This document shows positions 18,839 through 27,080 of a stretch of DNA of 34,652 bases, one piece after another. The stretch comes from an uncultured Clostridia bacterium (lineage in GTDB: Bacteria; Bacillota; Clostridia; TANB77; CAG-508): the NCBI GenBank assembly GCA_947595555.1, contig CANQES010000002.1:1-34652 (forward strand). Reading direction: 5' to 3'. Every line of letters begins with the position of its first letter. The stretch's first letter is position 1. Made by a program: the position numbers and the translations under genes. The notes below the pieces were generated by a model that ran no database searches, was not told where the DNA came from, and worked only from the letters and a program-made list of their open reading frames with translations.

Positions 18839-19287
18839 ATATCTATGACCCTTTGGTTTGAAGAACCACGCCATTCTAATTTTGGGTCGTGCAATTCTTC
18901 TACATATTGTCCATCTACTAGGACATCAATATACTGTAAAACCTCTTTATCTTTTAAATCTTTGTCATATAGAAAACCTGTCCAGCACCATATCGTTTTG
19001 TCTGGGAATTTTTCTTTGAAGGCTTTTGCTAATTTTGTAGTTCCTTCTATATTTTTAGGATGCATTGGCTCTCCACCTAAGATAGATAGGCCTACAATGT
19101 TTTCATTTTCACATAAAGAGAGTATATGTTTTATAGTTTCTTCTGTAAATTCTTTTCCTCCATTAAAATCATGGGTTTCTGGATTAAAACAATTTTTGCA
19201 ATGAAATGCGCATCCTTGCATAAATACTGATACTCTGACTCCTGGTCCGTTTGAAATATCCATTTTTCTAATTTTATTGTATCTCAT
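18814..19287 (-). CDS. nrdG: Anaerobic ribonucleotide reductase activating protein NrdG
   Basis: Radical-SAM activase that installs the glycyl radical on NrdD. 157 residues. CAFHCKNC (the CxxxCxxC iron-sulfur ligand triad, near residues 26-33) and LSILGGEPMHPKN, with the GGEP SAM-binding motif near residue 70, are visible, as is MDISNGPGVRVSVFMQGC upstream of the cluster. The ATG overlaps the nrdD stop by one base (TAATG). The C-terminal DLGTAP is encoded by the palindromic repeat at 18808-18838, so that insertion has probably replaced the original last residues without harming the core. Confidence 0.95.
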   Translation of the reverse strand: MRYNKIRKMDISNGPGVRVSVFMQGCAFHCKNCFNPETHDFNGGKEFTEETIKHILSLCENENIVGLSILGGEPMHPKNIEGTTKLAKAFKEKFPDKTIWCWTGFLYDKDLKDKEVLQYIDVLVDGQYVEELHDPKLEWRGSSNQRVIDIKDLGTAP

Positions 19288-21446
19288 TATTCATCATCCT
19301 TATTATCAATATGTAATACTCTTTCTTTTATTTCTTGTGTTCTTCCTTTGTTCCAGAAATTACTTCCTATATAACCACAAGTTCTTCTTGCTACATTTAA
19401 TGTATTGTGATCTCTGTTGCCACAATTTGGACAATACCATTCTAAGTCATTATCTATAAGAATTTCTCCATCATAACCACATTTTTGACAATAATCTGAT
19501 TTTGTATTTAATTCTGCATACATGATATTATCATAAATAAATTGAATAACTTGTAAAACTGCATCAATATTGTTTTGTAAATTAGGTGTTTCAATATATG
19601 AGATTGCTCCCCCTGGGCTTAGTTGTTGAAATTCGCTTTCTAATTTTAATTTAGAAAATGCATCTATTTCTTCAAATACTGGCACATGGTATGAATTTGT
19701 GATGTAATCTCTATCAGTAATTCCTTCAATTTTTCCAAATCTTTTTTGCAAACATTTTGCAAATTTATATGTAGTTGATTCAATTGGTGTTCCATAAACA
19801 CTATAATCTATATTTTCTGCTTCTTTCCATTCTTTGCATTTATCGTTTAGTTTTTGCATTACTTTTAATCCAAATTCTTTACCCTTACCATTATCAGTAT
19901 GGCTACATCCTGTCATATATTTTACACATTCATATAATCCAGCATAACCAAGTGAAATAGTTGAATATCCGTTGTGCAATAATTCATGAATGCTTTCTCC
20001 TTTTTCTAGTCTTGCTAAAGCTCCATGTTGCCACAAGATTGGTGCTACATCACTTGTTGCTTTACTTAATCTTTGATGTCTTGCTTGTAATGCTCTATGG
20101 CATAACTCTAGTCTCTTTTCATAAATATCCCAGAAAGTCTCCATGTCTTTTCCTGATGATAATGCAACATCTACTAAATTGATTGTTACTACACCTTGAT
20201 TAAATCTACCATAGTATTTTGGTTTGTTAGTTTTTGGATCAACATATGGTGTTAAGAATGAACGGCATCCCATACATGGATAACAGTTTCCATTACCATT
20301 TTTATCGATTTTTAATTCTAACATTTTCTTTTCTGAAATATAGTCTGGCACTAATCTTTTTGCTGTACATTTTGCTGCTAATTCTGTTAAATACCAATAT
20401 TTACTGTCTTTTTTAATATTGTCTTCTTCCAAAATATATAATAATTTAGGAAATGCTGGTGTAACTCTAACACCCTTTTCATTTTTAAATCCTAATATTC
20501 TTTGATTTAAAAATTCTTCTATAATCATTGCTAATTCATCTTTGTATTCATCTGTTTCACCTAAGTACATACATACTGATAAGAATGGTGCTTGACCATT
20601 AGTATTTGTCATAGAATTTACTTGATAATTAAAAGTTTGTACTCCATCTTCTACTTCTTTTTTGGTATCTTGCATTGCAAAGTCTTTTGCAGTTTTTTCG
20701 TCTAATCCTCTTTCTTTGTATTTTTTTACATATTTGTCATAGCTGGCACGAACAAAAGGTGCTAAATGACTTAATGTTATTGTTGCTCCACCATAACTAG
20801 AAGATGTAACTGCTAGGATAATTTGTGTTGCAATAGTAGCTGCTGTAATAAATCTATGTGGTTTTTCTATCATAACTCCATTTATAATTGTACCATTTTG
20901 TAACATATCTTCTAAGTTGATTAATTCACAATTGTGTAATGCATTTTGTGCAAAATAATCTGCATCATGGAAATGTATAATTCCTTCGTCATGTGCTTTT
21001 ACTATGTCTTCTGGTAATAAAAATCTTCTTGTTATATCTGTACTTGTTATACCTGCTAGATAATCTCTTTGTGTTGTTACTACTTTTGCATTTTTATTAG
21101 AATTTTCATTGTTCCAATAGTCGTTTTCTCCTTCAATTAATTCCTTAATTGATTGGTCTGTTGTATTGGCTTTTCTTACTAATTCTCTAGTATAACGGTA
21201 AGTAATATATTTTTTTGCTAATTCATATTTTCCATATTCCATTAATTTTTCTTCTATAATGTCTTGTATATCTTCTACTAAAATTCTTGGCTTATTTAAC
21301 TCTTCAATGTATTTTATAATATCTTCAATTTTTTCTTTTGTAAGTTTTTCATTTCTACCTACTTCATTATTTGCTTTTTGAATTGCAATTCTTATTTTTT
21401 CTGGATTATAATCAACTATTGTTCCATCTCTTTTTATAATTTTCAT
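19287..21446 (-). CDS. nrdD: Anaerobic (class III) ribonucleoside-triphosphate reductase
   Basis: Oxygen-sensitive glycyl-radical enzyme that reduces NTPs to dNTPs. About 719 residues from the ATG at 21446, which has AGGGGG nine bases upstream; the ATG at 21464 would overlap that site and is rejected. An ATP-cone allosteric domain occupies about residues 1-90 (MKIIKRDGTIVDYNPEKI). The catalytic domain contains NTNGQAPFLSVCMYLGE and YPCMGCRSFLTPY. A zinc site CQKCGYDGE...WYCPNCGN lies near residues 660-685, followed by the radical loop RRTCGYIGSNFWNKGR. It is co-transcribed with nrdG and preceded by a palindrome that could be a redox operator. Confidence 0.97.
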   Translation of the reverse strand: MKIIKRDGTIVDYNPEKIRIAIQKANNEVGRNEKLTKEKIEDIIKYIEELNKPRILVEDIQDIIEEKLMEYGKYELAKKYITYRYTRELVRKANTTDQSIKELIEGENDYWNNENSNKNAKVVTTQRDYLAGITSTDITRRFLLPEDIVKAHDEGIIHFHDADYFAQNALHNCELINLEDMLQNGTIINGVMIEKPHRFITAATIATQIILAVTSSSYGGATITLSHLAPFVRASYDKYVKKYKERGLDEKTAKDFAMQDTKKEVEDGVQTFNYQVNSMTNTNGQAPFLSVCMYLGETDEYKDELAMIIEEFLNQRILGFKNEKGVRVTPAFPKLLYILEEDNIKKDSKYWYLTELAAKCTAKRLVPDYISEKKMLELKIDKNGNGNCYPCMGCRSFLTPYVDPKTNKPKYYGRFNQGVVTINLVDVALSSGKDMETFWDIYEKRLELCHRALQARHQRLSKATSDVAPILWQHGALARLEKGESIHELLHNGYSTISLGYAGLYECVKYMTGCSHTDNGKGKEFGLKVMQKLNDKCKEWKEAENIDYSVYGTPIESTTYKFAKCLQKRFGKIEGITDRDYITNSYHVPVFEEIDAFSKLKLESEFQQLSPGGAISYIETPNLQNNIDAVLQVIQFIYDNIMYAELNTKSDYCQKCGYDGEILIDNDLEWYCPNCGNRDHNTLNVARRTCGYIGSNFWNKGRTQEIKERVLHIDNKDDE

Positions 21447-21480
21447 TTTACATTTCCCCCTCATCTTTATTTGTGTTTAA

Positions 21481-21523
21481 ATTATACCATAAAAAAATAA
21501 ACTTTTTGTTGCAATTGCAACAA
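21481..21523 (-). promoter_or_regulatory. nrdD promoter with overlapping palindromic operator
   Basis: TATAAT at 21481-21486 (minus strand) has no good -35; the -35 position falls in an 18-bp perfect palindrome, TTGTTGCAATTGCAACAA (21506-21523). Its TTGTT...AACAA ends and 18-bp length match the layout of Rex (NADH/NAD redox regulator) sites, but the inner bases differ from the usual TTGTTAA half-site. Redox repression of nrdDG is an inference. Confidence 0.55.
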
Positions 21524-21527
21524 TTTA

Positions 21528-21554
21528 GGAGTAAGATTTTTATAATCTTACTCC
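21528..21554. terminator. Hairpin between the transporter-kinase gene and nrdD
   Basis: GGAGTAAGATT / AATCTTACTCC perfect 11-bp stem with a five-base loop, 18 bp after the transporter-kinase stop. No U-run follows on the minus strand, so termination there is likely but not certain. Confidence 0.5.
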
Positions 21555-21571
21555 TTCAAGGAAAATTGTTT

Positions 21572-23599
21572 TTATTTCATTTGTGTTACAATTTTATTAC
21601 AAAATTTTTCTTTTATTAATTCACAAATCAAATCCGCAGATTTCTCTACTCCCAAGGTATCACTATTAATGCAAATGTCGTAGTTAGCAGGATTATTCCA
21701 TTCTTTTTCTGTGTAATATTTATAATGATTTGCTCTTAATTTGTCAATTCTTTTAATTTCTTTTTCTGCCTTATCCTTTTCAAATCCATAAATATCTGTT
21801 GCTCTTTTAATTTTATTTTTCATGTCACTATAAACAAATACTTTGACAACATTTTTTCTATCTTGTAATATAAAATCTGCACATCTACCAATTATGACAC
21901 ATGACTCTTTGTCTGCAACTTCTTTTATTAATTCAGATTCTTTCAAAAACAATTCATCTGCATTATTTAATCCTATATAATAACCATTATTTAAGCTTTC
22001 TAATGCATTTCTCTTCTGTTCATTTTTTTCTATGTACTCTGCTGACAATCCAGTTTCTTGTGCTATTTTTTCAATAAAATCTTTATCATAGAATTTGATG
22101 CCTAATTTATCAGCAATTAATCTTCCTACATATCTTCCGCCTGAACCATATTCTCTTGCAATTGTAATAACAACTTGTTCTTGTAATTGATTATCTGTGC
22201 TAGTATCATCAATTAATGCTTCACTCTTATGACTTTCGTTTTTCAATTTTTTAACTTCAAAAATAATTAAAATTATTGCTATAACAAACGCTAATCCATC
22301 AGCTACCGGTCCTGCATATAAAACTCCCATAAGTCCAAATATACTACTCAATATTACCATAGATGGTATTAAGAAGGCAATTTGCCTTGATAGTGATAAT
22401 ACCGCACTTTTGATACTTTTTCCAATTGCTTGAAAGAATATACCTGATGGTATTTGAATTCCATTACAAATGCATAATAAAAGATATGTTCTAAATGCTA
22501 AGCAAGCAAATTCCATATAATTACTATCACCATTACCAAAAATAGAAATTAATTTATCTGGTATAGTTTGGAATAAAATAAATGCAATTGTGCTAATAAC
22601 AAGACTTAGACCTAATACCATTTTTAAAGTTTTCTTTACTCTATCAAATTTTCTTGCTCCATAATTATATCCAAAAATAGGTTGTGAACCTGCTGCAATA
22701 CCGATTATAATACTATTTAAAATTTGGCTTATCTTCATAACAATTCCAAGTACAGTTATTGGTATGTCTGATCCAAATTTTGATTCTGCTCCATATTTTG
22801 CTAATAAATTGTTTTCAACTGCTACTACAAAAACAAAGCTCATTTGAGTAATAAAGCTACTAATTCCTAAGCCAGCAACTCTTTTTCCTATACTTAATTT
22901 AAGGTGACATGCTTCTTTGTTTAAAATAATAGATTTAAATTTTTTAAGGTATGCTATATTTAAAATAAATGTAACAAATTGACTAAATATTGTTGCTATT
23001 GCTGCTCCTTCTACTCCCATATGACATACAAATATAAGTATTGGATCTAATATAATGTTTAATACTGCTCCTACTACCATTGTTGTCATTGAAAATTTAG
23101 GACTTCCATCTGCTCGGATAATTGAATTTAATGTTGTTCCTATCATCATAAAAGGCAGACCCATTGCAATTATGCTTCCATATTTTAATGCATAATCTCT
23201 TAAATTATCTGTACAACCAAATATGTTTAAAAGCTGTGGTAGAAAGATTAAAGTAATTGCACAAAATATTATTGCTATGATAACTGATATAAGAATTCCA
23301 TTTCCTACTCCTTTTGCCGCTTCCTCTTTTTTCTTTTCGCCTAGTTTTAAACTTAAATAACTAGCTGACCCATCTCCTAACATTAATGCAAATGCTAAGC
23401 ATATCATTGTTAATGGGAACACAACGTTTGTTGCTCCATTTCCTAGATATCCTACTCCATGCCCTATAAATATTTGGTCTACTATGTTATATAAAGAGTT
23501 TACTAGTAGTGATATTATACATGGTATTGAGAATTTTTTGATTAGTTTTCCTATTTTTTCTGTTCCTAATATGTTTTCTTCTTTTTCCACTTTTTTCAT
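21572..23599 (-). CDS. MATE efflux transporter fused to a cytidylate-kinase-like domain
   Basis: 675 residues from the ATG at 23599. Residues about 10-455 are a MATE/NorM-type cation-coupled multidrug transporter, with FSIPCIISLLVNSLYNIVDQ as the first helix and about twelve hydrophobic segments. Residues about 470-670 are a soluble cytidylate-kinase-like P-loop domain: VITIAREYGSGGRYVG (glycine-rich phosphate loop), IIGRCADFIL (near 580), and the lid region FEKDKAEKEIKRIDKLRANHY. The kinase substrate is unknown; the fusion places it on the cytoplasmic face. An open frame reaches 23659, but that codon sits at the predicted transcription start and would put a hairpin inside the coding sequence. 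AAAGGA lies directly before the chosen ATG, which is close; the GTG three codons later is an alternative. Confidence 0.87.
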   Translation of the reverse strand: MKKVEKEENILGTEKIGKLIKKFSIPCIISLLVNSLYNIVDQIFIGHGVGYLGNGATNVVFPLTMICLAFALMLGDGSASYLSLKLGEKKKEEAAKGVGNGILISVIIAIIFCAITLIFLPQLLNIFGCTDNLRDYALKYGSIIAMGLPFMMIGTTLNSIIRADGSPKFSMTTMVVGAVLNIILDPILIFVCHMGVEGAAIATIFSQFVTFILNIAYLKKFKSIILNKEACHLKLSIGKRVAGLGISSFITQMSFVFVVAVENNLLAKYGAESKFGSDIPITVLGIVMKISQILNSIIIGIAAGSQPIFGYNYGARKFDRVKKTLKMVLGLSLVISTIAFILFQTIPDKLISIFGNGDSNYMEFACLAFRTYLLLCICNGIQIPSGIFFQAIGKSIKSAVLSLSRQIAFLIPSMVILSSIFGLMGVLYAGPVADGLAFVIAIILIIFEVKKLKNESHKSEALIDDTSTDNQLQEQVVITIAREYGSGGRYVGRLIADKLGIKFYDKDFIEKIAQETGLSAEYIEKNEQKRNALESLNNGYYIGLNNADELFLKESELIKEVADKESCVIIGRCADFILQDRKNVVKVFVYSDMKNKIKRATDIYGFEKDKAEKEIKRIDKLRANHYKYYTEKEWNNPANYDICINSDTLGVEKSADLICELIKEKFCNKIVTQMK

Positions 23600-23610
23600 T
23601 CCTTTCGCAT

Positions 23611-23638
23611 AAAAAGACAACACTTGTATTTGTGTTGT
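23611..23638 (-). terminator. Terminator-like hairpin in the transporter leader (candidate attenuator)
   Basis: ACAACAC/GTGTTGT stem followed on the minus strand by CTTTTT. It lies between promoter 23665-23693 and the transporter start at 23599, so it would stop transcripts before the gene unless overcome. It can also end read-through from the ferredoxin operon. Confidence 0.6.
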
Positions 23639-23664
23639 TCTTTTTTCGCTTTTCAGCATTATTC

Positions 23665-23693
23665 ATTTTAACATTTATAAACTTTTTTGTCAA
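23665..23693 (-). promoter_or_regulatory. Promoter of the MATE-kinase gene
   Basis: TTGACA (23688-23693), 17-bp spacer, TAAAAT (23665-23670), minus strand, directly after the ferredoxin stop codon. The predicted start point is near 23658. Confidence 0.75.
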
Positions 23694-23699
23694 TACTAG

Positions 23700-23870
23700 T
23701 TATGCTTCTTCTGGTGCTTCTACTGGGCAAACTCCTGCACAAGTACCACAAGAAATGCATGCAGATTCATCAATAACGAATCTTTCATCGCCTTGTGAAA
23801 TACATCCAACTGGACATTCTGCTGCACAAGCTCCACAAGAAATGCATTTGTCTGTAATTTTATATGACAT
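23700..23870 (-). CDS. 2[4Fe-4S] ferredoxin
   Basis: Small electron carrier of 56 residues starting MSYKITDKCISCGACAAECP, with an excellent GGAGGTGAAAAAT ribosome-binding site. Both cluster motifs are complete: CISCGACAAECP in the first half and CISCGTCAGVCP in the second, the clostridial-type arrangement. The C-terminus is short and acidic (VEAPEEA). It follows ricT by 12 bp at the end of the lepB-holB-ricT run. It is the probable low-potential donor for anaerobic enzymes in general; no specific partner is indicated. Confidence 0.95.
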   Translation of the reverse strand: MSYKITDKCISCGACAAECPVGCISQGDERFVIDESACISCGTCAGVCPVEAPEEA

Positions 23871-23882
23871 ATTTTTCACCTC

Positions 23883-24785
23883 CTATACTTCTTCATTTTC
23901 TAATCTTTCTAGTTCTTCTAATTCTTTTTTGTGTTCTAATTCCTCTTCATCAATTTTTTCTGAAACAGCATCTCTGATTATCTTAATGTCTTTTACATCA
24001 TATTTTTTATAAAAATAGCTGTCTCCTTCGTTGTCTTTTATTTTTACTCTTACTTTTTCTTTTAATGTTTCTATAGAATCTACTTCCCCTTCTCCATCTT
24101 CTGTTTTTACTATTGCACCTATGTTTGGAAGTCTTTTAATTTTTTCTTCATATGTATCACTTTCATATTTTAAGCAACACATTAGTCTTCCACAATTACC
24201 TGATATTTTAGATGGATTTAATGACATATTTTGTTCTTTTGCCATTTTTATTGATACAGTTTCAAAGTCACTTAAAAATGAACAACAACAAAGTTCTCTA
24301 CCACAAATGCCATTTCCTCCAATTCTTCTAACCTCATCTCTAACACCTATTTGTCTTAATTCTATACGAGTTTTATAAATAGCTGCTAAATCTTTTACCA
24401 GTTCCCTAAAGTCAATTCTACCATCTGCTGTGAAGTAAAATAAAATTTTGCTATTATCAAATTTATATTCTACGTCTGTCAAAGTCATGTCTAATTTGTG
24501 TTGTTTTATTTTTTTCAAGCAAATATCAAATGCTTCTTTTTCTTTTTTCTTACATTCTTCATAATGTTTATGGTCTTTATAGTTAGCAATCCTAATAACT
24601 TTTTTTAATGGTGTAATAATTTTCTCATCTTCTATCCAACGGTTAGGTATCACAACCTCCCCATATTCTTCTCCTTGTGCTGTCTCTACAATTACTTTAT
24701 CACCTTTTCTAACTTTTAGACTTTTAGGGTTGAAAAAATAAATTTTTCCTAATTTTTTAAATCTAACTCCTATTATATTTTTCAA
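23883..24785 (-). CDS. ricT: PSP1-domain protein RicT (YaaT family)
   Basis: Homologue of Bacillus YaaT/RicT, a cytoplasmic protein of the RicAFT (Y) complex linked to iron-sulfur clusters, RNase Y specificity and sporulation or competence control. 300 residues. The PSP1 domain covers roughly residues 50-180 (IVETAQGEEYGEVV, then RTRIELRQIGVRDEVRR). The cysteine-rich segment includes GGNGICGRELCCCSF near residue 160 and SGNCGRLMCCLKYE near residue 200, which supply the cluster ligands. An acidic helical tail is at the C-terminus. The start codon is TTG, with AAAGGA upstream. It directly follows holB, the same order as in many Bacillota. Confidence 0.93.
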   Translation of the reverse strand: MKNIIGVRFKKLGKIYFFNPKSLKVRKGDKVIVETAQGEEYGEVVIPNRWIEDEKIITPLKKVIRIANYKDHKHYEECKKKEKEAFDICLKKIKQHKLDMTLTDVEYKFDNSKILFYFTADGRIDFRELVKDLAAIYKTRIELRQIGVRDEVRRIGGNGICGRELCCCSFLSDFETVSIKMAKEQNMSLNPSKISGNCGRLMCCLKYESDTYEEKIKRLPNIGAIVKTEDGEGEVDSIETLKEKVRVKIKDNEGDSYFYKKYDVKDIKIIRDAVSEKIDEEELEHKKELEELERLENEEV

Positions 24786-24823
24786 CTATATTTCCTTTCT
24801 ATTATTAAAAAAATAATTCATGA

Positions 24824-25684
24824 TTATTTTTCAAATAAGTTATCCCACATATTAAATATTAAGTTATCTATACACATATCATAATTTGCATTTTGTTTCA
24901 ATCTTTTTTTAGTGTTTTCCACAAGTTTGATACAATTTGTGTATAAATAGTTTTCTTTTGCATAATTTAATAAGATAATATTCATATATTCTAATATGTC
25001 AAAAACTTCTTCTTTTGCTTTATATAATGGTTCTGCTAATTCTAAAATATCTAGCAAATCTTTTTTTGGTAAGTTTTGTATTAGTTTTTCTATGCTTGTA
25101 TATTCTGCTTGCTTATCTTTTAGTAAAATTGCTCTTCCTAGACTCCCTTGGAACATTTTTATCTGATTTTGAGTTAATTGTAAATTATAATTTTGTTCCA
25201 TATACTGTTTAATTTTTTCGTCTTCTATTGGTTTAAAATTAAGTATTATACATCTAGATTTGATTGTTGGCAAAAAAGTATTTTCATTTCTTCCAATTAA
25301 GATAATTATTGCAAATTCTGGTGGTTCTTCCAATGTTTTTAGTAAACAATTTTGAGCTTCTGTGGTCATTGTGTCTGCATTATTTATTATATATACTTTC
25401 TTATTTGAAGTTATTGGTTTTTCCTGTATTTTTCTTTGTAAAAAACGAATTTGCTCAATTTTTATATTGTTTCCATCTGGTTCTACACACATAAAATCAG
25501 GATGATTGCCTATTATAAATTCTTTTTCTAAACACAATACTTTTTTTGCTAATTCTATTGCTAACATTTTTTTGCCAATTCCATCTGTTCCTACAAATAG
25601 ATAACTATGCGATAATGTATTGTTTTCAATATTTTTTGATAACGTTTCTTTGATTAAATCATTTCCTATGATATTCTCAAACAT
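24824..25684 (-). CDS. holB: DNA polymerase III delta-prime subunit
   Basis: Clamp-loader subunit (AAA+ fold) that helps load the sliding clamp. 286 residues from the ATG at 25684, whose A is the last base of the lepB TAA (TAATG) and which has GGGGAG at proper distance; the longer start at 25702 is rejected. HSYLFVGTDGIGKKMLA is the Walker A region near residues 25-42. IINNADTMTTEAQNCLLKTL is the Walker B/sensor region near residue 105, and SRCIILNF is the conserved SRC motif near 145. The C-terminal third is helical as expected for the oligomerisation domain. Confidence 0.92.
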   Translation of the reverse strand: MFENIIGNDLIKETLSKNIENNTLSHSYLFVGTDGIGKKMLAIELAKKVLCLEKEFIIGNHPDFMCVEPDGNNIKIEQIRFLQRKIQEKPITSNKKVYIINNADTMTTEAQNCLLKTLEEPPEFAIIILIGRNENTFLPTIKSRCIILNFKPIEDEKIKQYMEQNYNLQLTQNQIKMFQGSLGRAILLKDKQAEYTSIEKLIQNLPKKDLLDILELAEPLYKAKEEVFDILEYMNIILLNYAKENYLYTNCIKLVENTKKRLKQNANYDMCIDNLIFNMWDNLFEK

Positions 25685-26316
25685 TATTTTATGTCTCCCC
25701 ATTTATTTAATGGCCAAATTCTAATAGCTACTGTGCTTTCAATTTTTTCTAATGGAATACATCCAAATGCTCTGCAATCTGTACTGTGGTTTCTGTTATC
25801 TCCCATAGCAAATACATAATTTTCAGGTACTACAAAATTGTTGAATCCAACTTCACCTATATCTGTAACAATTCCTGGTTGTAAATATGGCTCTTCTAGT
25901 TCTTCCCCATTAATATACACTTTTCCTTCTTTGATGTCTACATGTTCACCTGGAAGTGCTATAACTCTTTTTATATAACTTTTCTTATTTATTTCCAAAA
26001 AATTTTTGATAAACCATTGAATAGCATTTCTTTCTGAATATTTTGCAATTGGATTTTCTTGATTAACTTCTGATGATAAATAGTTTATTTTATCTGGTTC
26101 TTCAAAAGTTATAATGTCTCCTCTTTTAGGTAATGTTTTGGTTGTTCTGCTCCACCTGTTCAACCAAAGCCTTTCATTTTCAATTAAAGTTGGATTCATA
26201 GATACTTGTTTTACTATTGTCGGCGTACCTATAAAGTAACGAAATAACATTGCTAATATTAATGCAATTATAATACAATAAACCCATTCTAATATATCTT
26301 TGGCTTTCTCGCTCAA
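25684..26316 (-). CDS. lepB: Type I signal peptidase
   Basis: Membrane-bound serine protease that removes signal peptides from exported proteins. About 210 residues, with one N-terminal membrane segment (YCIIIALILAMLFRYFIG). The nucleophile serine is in VKQVSMNPTL, the general-base lysine in SYIKRVIALPGEHV, and the C-terminal box is MGDNRNHSTDCRAFG. The open frame runs to 26361, but the promoter's -10 overlaps that ATG. The TTG at 26316 has AAAGGAGAG upstream and gives MSEKAKDILEW, so I choose TTG. It is first in lepB-holB-ricT-ferredoxin. Confidence 0.93.
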   Translation of the reverse strand: MSEKAKDILEWVYCIIIALILAMLFRYFIGTPTIVKQVSMNPTLIENERLWLNRWSRTTKTLPKRGDIITFEEPDKINYLSSEVNQENPIAKYSERNAIQWFIKNFLEINKKSYIKRVIALPGEHVDIKEGKVYINGEELEEPYLQPGIVTDIGEVGFNNFVVPENYVFAMGDNRNHSTDCRAFGCIPLEKIESTVAIRIWPLNKWGDIK

Positions 26317-26352
26317 CTTAATCTCTCCTTTTGCATAATTTTTACTTTTACT

Positions 26353-26381
26353 ATTATACATTAATTTTTTTTACTTATCAA
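26353..26381 (-). promoter_or_regulatory. lepB operon promoter
   Basis: TTGATA (26376-26381), 17-bp spacer, perfect TATAAT (26353-26358), minus strand. It excludes the 26361 start of the longest lepB frame. Confidence 0.75.
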
Positions 26382-26409
26382 TGAAAATATAAGATATTTT
26401 TAAAAATTA

Positions 26410-26748
26410 TTGTTATAATTCAGTTGGTCAGATACGGTAATGAGCAATATAATATATTATTTATTTGTAACTCCCAACTACATAACAGACTGTAATGCAA
26501 AAGGCTTTTAATAATTATATTTTGAATAACTGCGTAAGCGATCAAACGAAACGAAGTGGAGTGCGATTTGGAGCAACTGACATATTAATCTTTTTATTAT
26601 GGAAGTTGCGACACCAAAGTTATGAATAAATATCATTATTAAAAGCCTTTGCTAACAGTCTGTAATTTGTTGGTCCCCACGAATTGTTACTGCATAAATA
26701 ATATATTATATTGCTCATTACCATATCTGACCAACTGAATTGTAACAA
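26410..26748. repeat. 339-bp near-palindromic hairpin element (MITE-like or structured RNA)
   Basis: The stretch between lepB and the plus-strand RNA holds no gene. Its ends are a long inverted repeat: TTGTTATAATTCAGTTGG at 26410 matches, with few mismatches over about 55 bp, the reverse complement of the sequence ending at 26748 (continuing through TCAGATAYGGTAATGAGCAA and an AT run). Inside, ACAGACTGT plus AAAGGCTTTTAATAAT pair with a second copy near 26632-26662. Still further in, ATAACT/AGTTAT and GCAACT/AGTTGC also pair. The whole element can fold as one extended hairpin. Terminal repeats without a transposase fit a MITE; a large structured RNA is the alternative. Confidence 0.8.
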
Positions 26749-26765
26749 ATATCACACTGTAATTG

Positions 26766-26794
26766 TTGACATCTTTATAGTTTTCTGTTAAAAT
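26766..26794 (+). promoter_or_regulatory. Strong plus-strand promoter for a structured RNA
   Basis: TTGACA (26766-26771), 17-bp spacer, TAAAAT (26789-26794). The same hexamers and spacing as the rplU promoter. It is the only convincing plus-strand promoter I found, and it points at a region with no open reading frame. Confidence 0.75.
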
Positions 26795-26800
26795 AAATAA

Positions 26801-26967
26801 AGTTTAAACCTTATGTGGGTTTAAAGAGGGTGGTTCTACCATACTTATTTTTTCTTTTAATTAAGAAATTTAAAAAAGTATGGGAAGTTGCCCATACTTT
26901 TTTAGTATGGGACATTCACATAGTGACCCTTGTAAATGAACCAAAAAAAAGACGAAAGTCTTTCTTT
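26801..26967 (+). ncRNA. Predicted structured small RNA, family unknown
   Basis: Begins at the expected start point of the 26766 promoter. Several hairpins are visible: TTTAAACC/GGTTTAAA near the 5' end, CCATACTT/AAGTATGG, and GTATGGG/CCCATAC, the last two competing for overlapping copies of the same sequence. AGGGT can pair with ACCCT to close the molecule. AAAGAC-GAAA-GTCTTT followed by CTTT at 26948-26967 could be a terminator. Length and closing stem allow a 6S-like RNA, but I cannot match a family. It may instead continue to the terminator at 27081-27107 as one RNA of about 305 bases. Confidence 0.6.
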
Positions 26968-27074
26968 AAAATAGTGTAAATAAAATGAAAGGAGATAACT
27001 TTTTTATTTTACAACTAAATAATCTTGCTCTTCAGAAGACCTTTGTTCAGACCGTTTAATGCACTATTTTAAAG
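26964..27074 (+). ncRNA. Second structured RNA domain with a closing 13-bp stem
   Basis: CTTTAAAATAGTG (26964-26976) pairs perfectly with CACTATTTTAAAG (27062-27074). Nested inside, GTAAATAAAA faces TTTTATTTTAC and CTTCAGAAG can form a small hairpin. It precedes a strong plus-strand terminator. It contains an AAAGGAG sequence but no reading frame follows it. It is probably the 3' part of the RNA started at 26801, or a separate small RNA. Confidence 0.55.
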
Positions 27075-27080
27075 TTTTCT

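Noticed and set aside
23487..23693. Basic open frame of 68 residues overlapping the transporter start.
   Set aside because: Its ATG lies inside the -10 of the transporter promoter and most of it overlaps the transporter coding sequence in another frame; the composition is low-complexity Lys/Asn.
25685..25702. Longer holB start at 25702.
   Set aside because: It would overlap lepB by 19 bp and place the start over the GGGGAG site; the ATG at 25684 overlaps the lepB stop as TAATG with correct spacing.
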